The notes under the pieces were generated by a model, which ran no database searches, was not told where the DNA came from, and was given only the letters and a program-made list of their open reading frames with translations. The translations under genes were made by a program, and so were the position numbers. From Rhodococcus oxybenzonivorans (lineage in GTDB: Bacteria; Actinomycetota; Actinomycetes; Mycobacteriales; Mycobacteriaceae), in the NCBI RefSeq assembly GCF_003130705.1, contig NZ_CP021354.1, forward strand, positions 2,976,001 through 3,040,000: a stretch of 64,000 nucleotides of DNA. Reading direction: 5' to 3'. Below, piece after piece: positions 48,461 through 56,613 of this stretch (position 1 is its first letter; the number at the start of each line of letters is the position of its first letter).

Positions 48461-49530
48461 TGCAGGTCCGAGGGGAGAAATCCGCCTTCGAGGACGCGAC
48501 GGACGGCGGCGAGGTAGCCGGCAGCGTCGGCGCCGTCGACGATGCGGTGGTCGTATGACAGTGAGAGGTACGCCATCGACCGGACGCTGATCTGGAGTGC
48601 GCCGCCCTCGCCGCGCGTGGGGACGACGCGTTCGACGACGGTTCCGATGCCGAGGATGGCCGATTGCGGCTGGTTGATGATCGGGGTGTCGAACAGGGCT
48701 CCGCGGCTGCCGGTGTTGGTGATGGTGAACGTGCCGCCGGAGAGGTCGTCGGGCCGGATCGTCCCGTCCCGCACGCTGTCCGCGACGACGGCGATTGCAT
48801 TCGCGAGCTCAGGAATTCGCAATGCTCCTGCGTCGCGGATGACGGGAACCATCAGTCCCTTGTCGCTGTCGACGGCCATGCCTAGGTGCACCGCCCCGTG
48901 GTACGTCACCTCGGTGCAGTCGGCGTTCAGGGACGAATTGATCACGGGATGCTCGGCGAGCGCTTTGACGGCGGCGGTGACGAAGAACGGCAGAAAAGAC
49001 AGCTTCACCCCGGTGCGGCGCAGGAACGCATCTTTCTCCCGGAGACGCAGACGTGCGATGCCGGTGACGTCGACTTCGACGATCGTGGTCAATTGCGCTG
49101 ATGTCTGCAGGGATTCGAGCATGCGCTTTGCGATGGTTCGCCGAATGCGGGGCAGCTTCTCCACCCGGTCACCTGCGGAAGGCGGTGAAGCTGGAGGGGG
49201 AGCCGGGTTCGATAGGGATGTGGGTGCAGGCCCCTCTGGAGCGGCAGCGGGCGCCGGCGTGTCCTGGGGATCGCTGCACTGTGGGCCGAGGATGGCCATT
49301 GCCGCCCCGACCTCGACGACAGTGTCTTCCGGGGCGACAATTTCGAGGAGGGTGCCTGCGGCAGGGGAGGGGACCTCGGTGTCGACTTTGTCGGTGGCCA
49401 CCTCGAGCAGCGGCTCTCCGGCCTCGACTCGGTCCCCGCGGGCCTTGAGCCAGCGGGTGATCGTGGCTTCGGTGACGTTCTCACCGAGCGACGGCAACAC
49501 CACGGTGGTGTCTGTCTGTGTCGTGGTCAT
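48457..49530 (-). CDS. 2-oxoacid dehydrogenase E2 (dihydrolipoamide acyltransferase)
   Basis: 357 residues. One lipoyl domain (residues 8-82, lipoyl lysine K48 in ATDKVDTE), a Pro/Ala linker (about 85-118), then the catalytic domain (RIRRTIAKRMLESLQTSAQ; LSYDHRIVDGADAAGYL with the catalytic His and Asp). The usual peripheral-subunit-binding domain between linker and catalytic core is not visible, which is unusual. It forms the core of a pyruvate- or branched 2-oxoacid-dehydrogenase complex with the E1 encoded upstream. No E3 gene is present, so E3 must come from elsewhere. Confidence 0.9.
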   Translation of the reverse strand: MTTTQTDTTVVLPSLGENVTEATITRWLKARGDRVEAGEPLLEVATDKVDTEVPSPAAGTLLEIVAPEDTVVEVGAAMAILGPQCSDPQDTPAPAAAPEGPAPTSLSNPAPPPASPPSAGDRVEKLPRIRRTIAKRMLESLQTSAQLTTIVEVDVTGIARLRLREKDAFLRRTGVKLSFLPFFVTAAVKALAEHPVINSSLNADCTEVTYHGAVHLGMAVDSDKGLMVPVIRDAGALRIPELANAIAVVADSVRDGTIRPDDLSGGTFTITNTGSRGALFDTPIINQPQSAILGIGTVVERVVPTRGEGGALQISVRSMAYLSLSYDHRIVDGADAAGYLAAVRRVLEGGFLPSDLQ

Positions 49531-49548
49531 TCGTGATGTCTCTCTGGG

Positions 49549-51886
49549 TCAGTCGGTGAGGTCGAGGGCGGCGCGGACGATGTTGTCGGTGTCGATGCCG
49601 TGGTAGCGGTAGACGTCGTCGAGGGAGCCGACCTGCCCGAACTTGCTGACGCCGAGCGCCGCGCCGGGGACGTTGTTGATCCCGGTCAGGAATGCGAGGG
49701 TGTGCGGGTGGCCGTCGAGGACGGTTACCATCGGTGCCGCCCGGTCGGCGGGGAACACCTGGTCGAGGATCCACGACGGGCCGTCGGCGAGTCCACGGCG
49801 GGCCTGCACCGCCTCGAACAACAACCCGGGACTGGTCACGCACACGGCGTCGGCGGCAATCCCCTGCTCGGCCAGCCGGTCGGCGGCGGTGAGGGTTTCG
49901 GTGATCATGGCGCCCATGCCGACCAGGGTGACCGCCGGGTTGTCGGTGTGGCGGAGGGTGTAGGCGCCGGCGACGACCTGACGGCGGCGACGTTCTCGCG
50001 CAGCGGGATCGGTGGGGACGGCGGCGAGGGTCTGATCGACGGGGCGGGTCGACAGGCGCAGGTACGACGAGGAGCCGTCGGGGCGGCCCAGGCGAGAGAT
50101 GCTGTCGAGCAAGGTCCACTCCAGGTCGATCGCGAACGCTGGTTCGTAACTCACACACCCGGGTTGTTCGAGGCCGATCGACGGGGTCTTGATCGACTGA
50201 TGCGCCCCACCCTCCGCGGCCAGGGTCACCCCGGACGGGGTGCCGACCAGGATCGACTGCCCGCCCGCGTAGATGCCGTACGACCAGGGTTCGAGGGCGC
50301 GTTCGACGAACGGGTCGTACATCACCCCGATCGGGAACAGCGGCTGCCCCCACCGGCTCCACGTCGCGCCGAGCTCGCCCATCAGCCCGACCAGGTTCGT
50401 CTCGGCGATGCCGAGTTCCATGTGCTGCCCGGTGGGCTTTTCCCGCCAGTGCATGATCGTCTCGGCGTCGTCGTCGAACCAGTTGCGCCGCTCGTTCGGC
50501 GACCACACCCCCACCTTGTTCAGCCAGCCGGCCAGGTTGGTGGTGGAGCTGACATCGGGGCTGACGGTGACGACCCTCTTCGCGGCGTCCGGGGCTTGGC
50601 GGCTCAGGTCGAGCAACGCCCGGCCGAGTGCGGCCTGCGTCGTCGATGTGCCGGACGGCGTGCGGCCGATGTCGGCCGGTACCGCGGGCGGGGTTGCCAG
50701 TTCGACGGGATCGCGGGCGAGCCATTCGGCGGAGGCGGCGCAGACGCGGCCTGCGGTGCTGTCGGTGTCGAACCGGGCCCATGGGTTCTTCGAGTCCATG
50801 CCCAGTTCGGTGGCGAGTTGTTCGTACTGTTCGACGGTCAGCAGCGAGGAGTGGTTCTGCGGATGCCCCTGCGTCGGCAGGCCGCGGCCCTTGATCGTGT
50901 AGGCGATGATCACCGTCGGACGGGTGTCGTCGATCTGCGCGTACGCGGCGCGCAGGGCGTCCAGGTCGTGACCACCGAGATTGCGAATGGCGCGCAGGAC
51001 AGTGTCGTCGTCAAGACCGGCGATCAGGGCGGCGATCTCCATCGCATCTGGACCGCGGCCGGGCAGCCGGTCCCGCACCTGCTCGGCCGTGCAGCGCAGC
51101 AGCCGCTGGTACTCGGGATTGGGCATGTCCAGGATTCGGGTGCGCAGCGCCGACCCACCCGGTCGGCTGAACAGTGATTCGAGCAGGGTCCCGAATTTCA
51201 CGGTGAGCACCTGCCAGCCGGCGGCAGCAAACATCGCCTCGAGTCGGCCGGCGGCGATGTTCGGGACCACCCGGTCCAGGGACTGCCGGTTCAGGTCGAC
51301 GATCCACACAATCTCCCCGAGTTCGGCGACGGAGTGATCGAGGATCGCCTCCCACACCGCGCCCTCATCTAACTCCGCGTCCCCGACTAGCGAATACTGC
51401 CGGCCCGTCCCGGCACCGCCGAGATGGGTGTCGACGAAGCGGCGGGCGATGGCACCCCAAATCGGCGCCGTCGCCCCGATCCCGACCGACCCGGTCGAGT
51501 AGTCCACCGGATCAGGATCTTTCGACCTGCTCGGGTACGACTGCAACCCACCGAACTCCCGCAACGTCGTCAGATACTTCTCGTCCAGCTCGCCTAGCAG
51601 GTAGTTGATGCCGTGTAGCACCGGAGAGGCATGCGGCTTGACCGACACCCGGTCACCGGGACGGAGCTGCTCGAACCAGAGCGAGGTCATAATGGTCACG
51701 ATCGACGCACACGACGCCTGGTGACCACCGACCTTCAGCCCCGTGGGGTTGGGGCGAATCCGGTTCGCGTGGTGGATCATCGCGGTCGACAGCCACAACA
51801 CGCGTCGCTCGATCTCCACGAGCGCCTCGGGGGGTCGGGGAGGGAGCGGTGTTGATGCCGGTGTCGACTGTGTTCGTGCCCTGCAT
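49549..51886 (-). CDS. 2-oxoacid/pyruvate dehydrogenase E1 (AceE-like), 5' frameshift
   Basis: A homodimeric-type, thiamine-diphosphate E1 of about 778 residues. Motifs: HASPVLHGINYLLG, GLQSYPSRSKDPDPVDYSTG, ThDP-binding VGDAELDEGAVWEAILDH and VWIVDLNRQSLD, and C-terminal transketolase parts (HMELGIAETNLVGLM). The open frame starts at GTG 51819, but family members begin earlier. An ATG at 51886 with AAGGA upstream opens MQGTNTVDTGINTAPSPTP, which joins in frame to EALVEIERRVLW if the run 51829-51834 had five instead of six bases. The E2 gene follows 18 bases later. Substrate is inferred as pyruvate or a short 2-oxoacid. Confidence 0.88.
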
Positions 51887-52363
51887 ATGATTGCGTCCTT
51901 GCCTATGAGTTCGTGGGACCGACTGAACTGCGGCCAGACACAGGTCGTGAGCGGTCGGTCGGTGATGTCAGCGGGCGGCTCTGGTGAGAGCCCGACGCCG
52001 CGGTCGGTGAATCCGCCTGCTGAAGAGGAAGTCCCGTGTGCAGAACTCGCCTATAGTTGAGCATCGGCATGTATTTTGTGCAACACCCATCGCAAGACTT
52101 CAGCATTTTGCGCACCAGTGCGCCTACAACCTCGCTGGGGGGTTAGCACAATGCCCAAGCACGACCACCATTTTTCGGCGATCTCCGCGCCGCGGCGACG
52201 TGATTACTGCGCTCTCCGATAGACGCCGGAAGTGCTCTGGTGCAGGCATTCTGCGAAGCAGTCACGGTGCAAACGGTGGTCGGCCCGAGGAATAGCCTTT
52301 CGGCACCGGACATGCCCCGGCGCGGCGGCGGGCGCCACCGCCAGTGCAACAGCTCGACAGTTC
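51887..52363. other. intergenic between two leftward units
   Basis: No gene is seen. It contains the E1 promoter side and two copies of ATTTTGYGCA (about 52074 and 52105), the second overlapping a perfect GCGCAC/GTGCGC dyad at 52110-52123. These may be an operator or the end of the ligase transcript. Confidence 0.4.
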
Positions 52364-53986
52364 TCAGCCGTTGATCATGTTGTGCCGTGAACTCCACTCC
52401 GCATCACGCAGTTCGTTCTTGCGGATCTTTCCTGTTGACGTTCTGGGAAGGTCGTCGACGAACTCGACCGATCTGGGTGCCTTGTATGACGCGATCCGCG
52501 ACTTCACGTGTGCGATGACCTCGGCCTCGTCGATGTGCGCTCCATTGCCAGTCATCACGAACGCTTTTGGCCGTTCGCCCCACTTGTCATCAGGTACCCC
52601 CACGACGGCGGCTTCGAGTATCGCCGGATGCGACAGAATTGCCTGCTCTACTTCGATCGTCGAAATATTTTCTCCCCCGGAGATCACCACGTCCTTCGCA
52701 CGGTCGAGAAGTTGCACGTATCCGTCGGGATGCATGACGCCCAGGTCACCTGAGTGGAACCAGCCACCCTCGGTTGCCTTCCGCGTCCCGTCCTCGTCGT
52801 CGTAATAGCCTTTCATCACGGTATTGCCGCGCATGACGATCTCGCCCATCTCTGTGCCGTCTGCGGCCACGTCGGTCAACTCGCCCGCCGGTGAAAGCCT
52901 GGGACGCACAACCCGCAGCCGCTGGGCAGTGATCATGCCGACACCCTGGCGCGCCATGAGTTTCGCGTGGTCCTCGACATCCACCTCGTCCCACTCGGGC
53001 TTGGGTTCACAGACCGAGTAGGGTCCGTAGGTTTCAGTGAGGCCGTAGATGTGCACTATCGATGCGCCAAGAGCGCGGATCCCGGCGATGATGGTGGGGC
53101 TGGGCGGTGCACCTCCACTGCTGATGGTTAACGGTGTCGTGAGGGGATGGGCCTGCTCAGCGTTAGCCAGGAGGGTCAGAACTGTCGGTGCTCCGTTGAG
53201 GTGGGTAATCTGGTGCTCGTCGATCAGCGACCACATGCTGTCGGCGCGCACCGCCCGGTAGCAGACGTGTGTACCGAGCGCGGCAGTGACCGCCCAGGTC
53301 GTGCACCATCCGTTGCAATGGAACATCGGCAGAGTCCACAGATACTTGGTGGTCTTGTCAAAGCCTGCATGTAAGATTTCGCCGAGCGAGTTGAGGTAGG
53401 CGCCGCGATGGGAGTACATGACTCCTTTAGGGCGGCCCGTGGTGCCGGATGTGTAGTTGATTGCCAGCGTACGGTTTTCGTCGTCAATCTCCCAGCGTAG
53501 ATCATCGCCCTGGCCGCGTGTCAGCAGCGAGTCATAGCTGTGAAGTTCGTTAGATGCGGTGAAAAGACCTTCCACCGTTGGTAGTTCGATCCACTCGTCG
53601 ACGGTGGAGAAATCGAGTCCGGCGTGGAGCAGCGGCTTCAGTAGCTCGATCTCGCCGAAGAGCAGGTGCACACCAGAATGCCCGCAGATGTATTCGATCT
53701 CGGCCGCTGACAAGCGTGTGTTGATCGCAACGAGTACCCCGCGCGCGAGCGGGACGGCGTAATGGGCGATGAGCAGCTCGGCGGAGTTGGTGGCCAGATA
53801 TGCGACGCGTTCGCCATCCGTAATACCGGAAGCGCGGAGCGCTTTCGCGAGGGACTGTACCGAGGCACCGAATTCACGGTAGGTCCATCGACGCTCGCCG
53901 TCGATGATTGCGATTTTGTCGGGCATGACCTCGACTGCACGTTCGAGGAAGCGAATGGGTGTCAAAGGAACGTCGAGACCGGTCAC
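52364..53986 (-). CDS. acyl-CoA synthetase (AMP-forming), medium-chain/fatty-acid type
   Basis: 540 residues, ANL superfamily. P-loop NYTSGTTGRPKGVMYSHRG, IYGLTETYGP, GWFHSGDLGVMHPDGYVQLLDRAKDVVISGGENIS and the C-terminal catalytic lysine in PRTSTGKIRKNELR are all present. It activates a carboxylic acid to acyl-CoA via acyl-AMP. Start GTG 53986 with TGGAGG five bases upstream. Last gene of the long leftward run, 157 bases after the RibB/RibA-like gene. The acid is unknown; methylmalonyl- or alkylated short-to-medium acids from alkylbenzene side chains are possible. Confidence 0.92.
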   Translation of the reverse strand: MTGLDVPLTPIRFLERAVEVMPDKIAIIDGERRWTYREFGASVQSLAKALRASGITDGERVAYLATNSAELLIAHYAVPLARGVLVAINTRLSAAEIEYICGHSGVHLLFGEIELLKPLLHAGLDFSTVDEWIELPTVEGLFTASNELHSYDSLLTRGQGDDLRWEIDDENRTLAINYTSGTTGRPKGVMYSHRGAYLNSLGEILHAGFDKTTKYLWTLPMFHCNGWCTTWAVTAALGTHVCYRAVRADSMWSLIDEHQITHLNGAPTVLTLLANAEQAHPLTTPLTISSGGAPPSPTIIAGIRALGASIVHIYGLTETYGPYSVCEPKPEWDEVDVEDHAKLMARQGVGMITAQRLRVVRPRLSPAGELTDVAADGTEMGEIVMRGNTVMKGYYDDEDGTRKATEGGWFHSGDLGVMHPDGYVQLLDRAKDVVISGGENISTIEVEQAILSHPAILEAAVVGVPDDKWGERPKAFVMTGNGAHIDEAEVIAHVKSRIASYKAPRSVEFVDDLPRTSTGKIRKNELRDAEWSSRHNMING

Positions 53987-54143
53987 GGATCCTCCAGTTG
54001 AGGCAGCGCTTCATCCGAAGCGCTGGGCGGGTCGGGTTGCGAGTTGGCGGTACCGACTACGTCGGTACCTCGAGGGGAAGTGGAGTTTCAGCGGCGTCAA
54101 GTTCGCGCCCACGGTTTTGGTCCCCTGCCCCGGTTGGAGGCAG

Positions 54144-55247
54144 TCAGAGCGAGGCGGCGATCTTGTAGGCCGGATTGCGGACAGTCGGCGTCAGGTCGAG
54201 CGCGCGGGCCGATGTCGGGTGCTGATCACCCGGCCATCCGGACACGATGACCGTGGTGAATCCGAGGTGGGTGAGGATGGAACTGATGGATCCCTGTGCG
54301 AGTTCGTGTCCCTGAACCGTGTACTGGTTGGCGGGCCGCGGGTTCGACCGCAAGTAGACGATGATCCCCCCTTCTGCGGCGATTCGGGTACGACGGGTCT
54401 CGAACTCCTGTCGGCACCCGCAGTCGGGTGCGAGTGGATCGCGGTGCGAACATTCGAAGACGATGTACACCGTCGGAGCTGCCGCAGGCGTCGTCGAACC
54501 GATGAAGGCTGTGTGGTGGGCACCGGTCAGTTCGTCGTCGAAGTCGACTACGCGCATGCACCTGTCAGGAAGGTCCACAATCCGTGTAGCCGTCTGGCGA
54601 ACCCGCCCAACGTGGCCGTCGCCGTGGTGTAGGCGGTAGTGCACCACATCCTGGACCTGCACCGCTGGAACGCTGTGAACCTGGGCGAAGGCCGCGAGTT
54701 CCGTGCCCTGCAGCAGGGTTCCATCATCACCCAGCAACGTGGCCGTCAGCGCTACCGGCGAAAGTCCGGCGATTTCGCACAGGTCGACCGCCGCTTCCGC
54801 GCTGTTTCGGCGCTCGAGCACTCCACGTGAAGCCGTTCTCAACGGCAGGACGTGTCCCGGCCGCGTCAGATCCACTGGGCGGGTCTGCGGGCTGGCGAGC
54901 ACGCGAGCGGTCCGCGACCGGTCTGTCGCACTGATACCGGTTCCGACGCCGGCAACGGCGTCGACCCCTACACCGAAGGCCGGAGTTGTCGTGCTGGAGC
55001 CGTTGCCCCTCACCATTGCGGGCAGTTCCAGCTCGTCTGCCCGGGTCGAACGCATCGCCGCACACAACAGCCCGGAGGTGTATCGAACTGCCCAGGCGGT
55101 CCACCGTGGGCCGGCTAGGGCGGCAGGAATCAGCACATCGGCGACCTCCTGATCGTCAGCTCCACTGACGATCAGTGCCGGCCTTCCGGTGGCCAACGCG
55201 TTTGTCGCGGATTCGATTCTCTTTTTCACATCGCAGACGTCGGTCAT
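54144..55247 (-). CDS. RibB/RibA-like protein with altered active sites
   Basis: 367 residues in the layout of bifunctional riboflavin enzymes: DHBP-synthase-like part (about 1-205; RADELELPAMV, VDAVAGVGTGISATDRSRTA, RPGHVLPLRTASRGVLE) and GTP-cyclohydrolase-II-like part (C-x9-C-x-C in FECSHRDPLAPDCGCR; EGGIIVYLR). Key canonical features are missing: the acidic DDEDRENEGDL loop is GADDQEVADVL, the GHTEA His is NSAEA, and QEGRxIGL is SNPRPANQY. The zinc cysteines remain. It may therefore catalyse a changed reaction or act structurally. Start ATG 55247, six bases after GAGGG; next to flavin reductase and creatininase genes. Confidence 0.8.
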   Translation of the reverse strand: MTDVCDVKKRIESATNALATGRPALIVSGADDQEVADVLIPAALAGPRWTAWAVRYTSGLLCAAMRSTRADELELPAMVRGNGSSTTTPAFGVGVDAVAGVGTGISATDRSRTARVLASPQTRPVDLTRPGHVLPLRTASRGVLERRNSAEAAVDLCEIAGLSPVALTATLLGDDGTLLQGTELAAFAQVHSVPAVQVQDVVHYRLHHGDGHVGRVRQTATRIVDLPDRCMRVVDFDDELTGAHHTAFIGSTTPAAAPTVYIVFECSHRDPLAPDCGCRQEFETRRTRIAAEGGIIVYLRSNPRPANQYTVQGHELAQGSISSILTHLGFTTVIVSGWPGDQHPTSARALDLTPTVRNPAYKIAASL

Positions 55248-55249
55248 CG

Positions 55250-55768
55250 CTATCCCTCACCGATCACGAGGGTGCGGAAACGGCTGTCATGAAAGACAAG
55301 GGGTTGCGCTGTCTCATTTACCGCGGTGCTGTTGACCTCCAGAATTACAACATCGTGGTCCCCTGCGGGGATCGACGTCGAAATCCTGCAATCGAGCCAT
55401 GCTGCGGCGTCGGCTAGGAATACTGCAGTGGATTCGCCTGCGAACCAGGAGATCCCGGCGAACCGGTCGACGTTCTTGGCCGCGATCTGGCGACTCGCCG
55501 CTTCGTGCGTCGATGCCAGGACCGAAATACCTAGACGGCCGTCCTTGGACAGAGTCGGCCACGTCGTCGAAGTGTGCTGCACGCAGATCGATACCAACGC
55601 CGGGTCCATGGACACTGGTGTGAACGAGGTAGCTACGATTCCCATCGGTCGTCCCTCCTGGAGCGCGCATACTGCCGCGACGCCAGTCGGATACTGCCCA
55701 TACAGTCGGCGGAGCCTGGTGGTATCCCGTTCCGAGTCACCCGTCTTTACTGGATCGAAAATCATCAT
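55250..55768 (-). CDS. flavin reductase (HpaC-like, NADH:FMN)
   Basis: 172 residues, flavin-reductase-like domain. Signature segments: RRLYGQYPTGVAAVCALQEGRPMGIVATSFTPVSMDPALVSICVQ, RFAGISWFAG and a HDVVILEVNS-type C-terminal strand. It supplies reduced FMN/FAD to a partner flavin monooxygenase, but no such oxygenase lies in the window. Its stop is two bases before the RibB/RibA-like ATG, so the two are translated together; 81 bases separate it from the creatininase. Start ATG 55768 with AAGGCGG. Confidence 0.88.
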   Translation of the reverse strand: MMIFDPVKTGDSERDTTRLRRLYGQYPTGVAAVCALQEGRPMGIVATSFTPVSMDPALVSICVQHTSTTWPTLSKDGRLGISVLASTHEAASRQIAAKNVDRFAGISWFAGESTAVFLADAAAWLDCRISTSIPAGDHDVVILEVNSTAVNETAQPLVFHDSRFRTLVIGEG

Positions 55769-55849
55769 GGCGTACCGCCTTGGCTGAGAGATGAATTGGA
55801 TTTATCGGCGTCGGATGATCGCGTTGGGGTTGCTCGTATTTCGTGCATG

Positions 55850-56605
55850 TCACGCACCCCTGGCACGCGCATGCTGGACAATGAGTGAGGTGACGGCGTC
55901 GAGGCATACCGTCCCGATGGATGCAGACGCGCCTGCAGGGTCTCCCAGGATTCCGTTGGGGGATATCGAATGGATGCCCTCCCGGAAGGCACGATCGAGG
56001 AGTCCCTTGTCAACCAAGCCCGAGTATCCGCGGGCAAAGCGTTCGACGCGAACCTTGTCGGGATGAAGTGCGAGCATCACGGAGGTTTCTGCGACGTCAG
56101 CATGCCCACCGACGTTGCCGCCCAGGGAGGCCACGTCCTCGGCGGCCCAGCGCCAGGCGTCCAGAATCGCTTCACTGTCGGTGAAGACGATGACCGACAG
56201 TGGTGCCAATTTGTCCGCCAGACGTAACTCGAAGTCGCGCATGACCGGGTAGTTGCCGATGTGGCCCGAGAACACGACAATCCGCTCGAAACCGGACGCA
56301 GCCAGGTGCGCGCTGTAATCTTCACAGATCGCCTCGAGAGTCGATGCGCGGAGGGACAGTGTGCCGGGGAATCCGAGGTGATGCGGCGAGTACCCGACAC
56401 GAACGGTCGGCAGGACGAGCGCACCTCCGAGGTCGCGCGCGACCCGCACTGCAAGCGCGTCGGCGTGGTCAGCGTCCATCGACAGCGGTAGATGCCGGCC
56501 GTGCTGTTCGACTGCACCGAGGGGCAGAATCGCGGTGCGGGCCCCACCTGCGATTGCGTCACCGATCTCGGCACTCGTCATGTACTCGATCCGAAGTTCG
56601 TTCAT
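55850..56605 (-). CDS. creatininase-family amidohydrolase
   Basis: 251 residues. Metal ligands are visible in LPLGAVEQHGRHLPLSMDADHADALA, FSGHIGN and GGHADVAETSVML. The family includes creatinine amidohydrolase, the formamide deformylase of archaeal flavin/F420 synthesis (ArfB) and mycofactocin peptidase MftE. Given the adjacent RibB/RibA-like and flavin reductase genes, an ArfB-like deformylase role is an attractive inference, but MftE-like peptidase cannot be excluded. ATG 56605 is five bases after AGGTG. Confidence 0.85.
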   Translation of the reverse strand: MNELRIEYMTSAEIGDAIAGGARTAILPLGAVEQHGRHLPLSMDADHADALAVRVARDLGGALVLPTVRVGYSPHHLGFPGTLSLRASTLEAICEDYSAHLAASGFERIVVFSGHIGNYPVMRDFELRLADKLAPLSVIVFTDSEAILDAWRWAAEDVASLGGNVGGHADVAETSVMLALHPDKVRVERFARGYSGLVDKGLLDRAFREGIHSISPNGILGDPAGASASIGTVCLDAVTSLIVQHARARGA

Positions 56606-56613
56606 GGTGGCAC

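Noticed and set aside
49600..51177. 525-codon plus-strand frame
   Set aside because: Antisense shadow of the E1 gene; composition is typical of high-GC mirror frames.
54144..55247. Annotating a standard bifunctional riboflavin enzyme (ribA/ribB)
   Set aside because: Conserved loops and the GHTEA histidine are replaced, so a housekeeping call is not justified.
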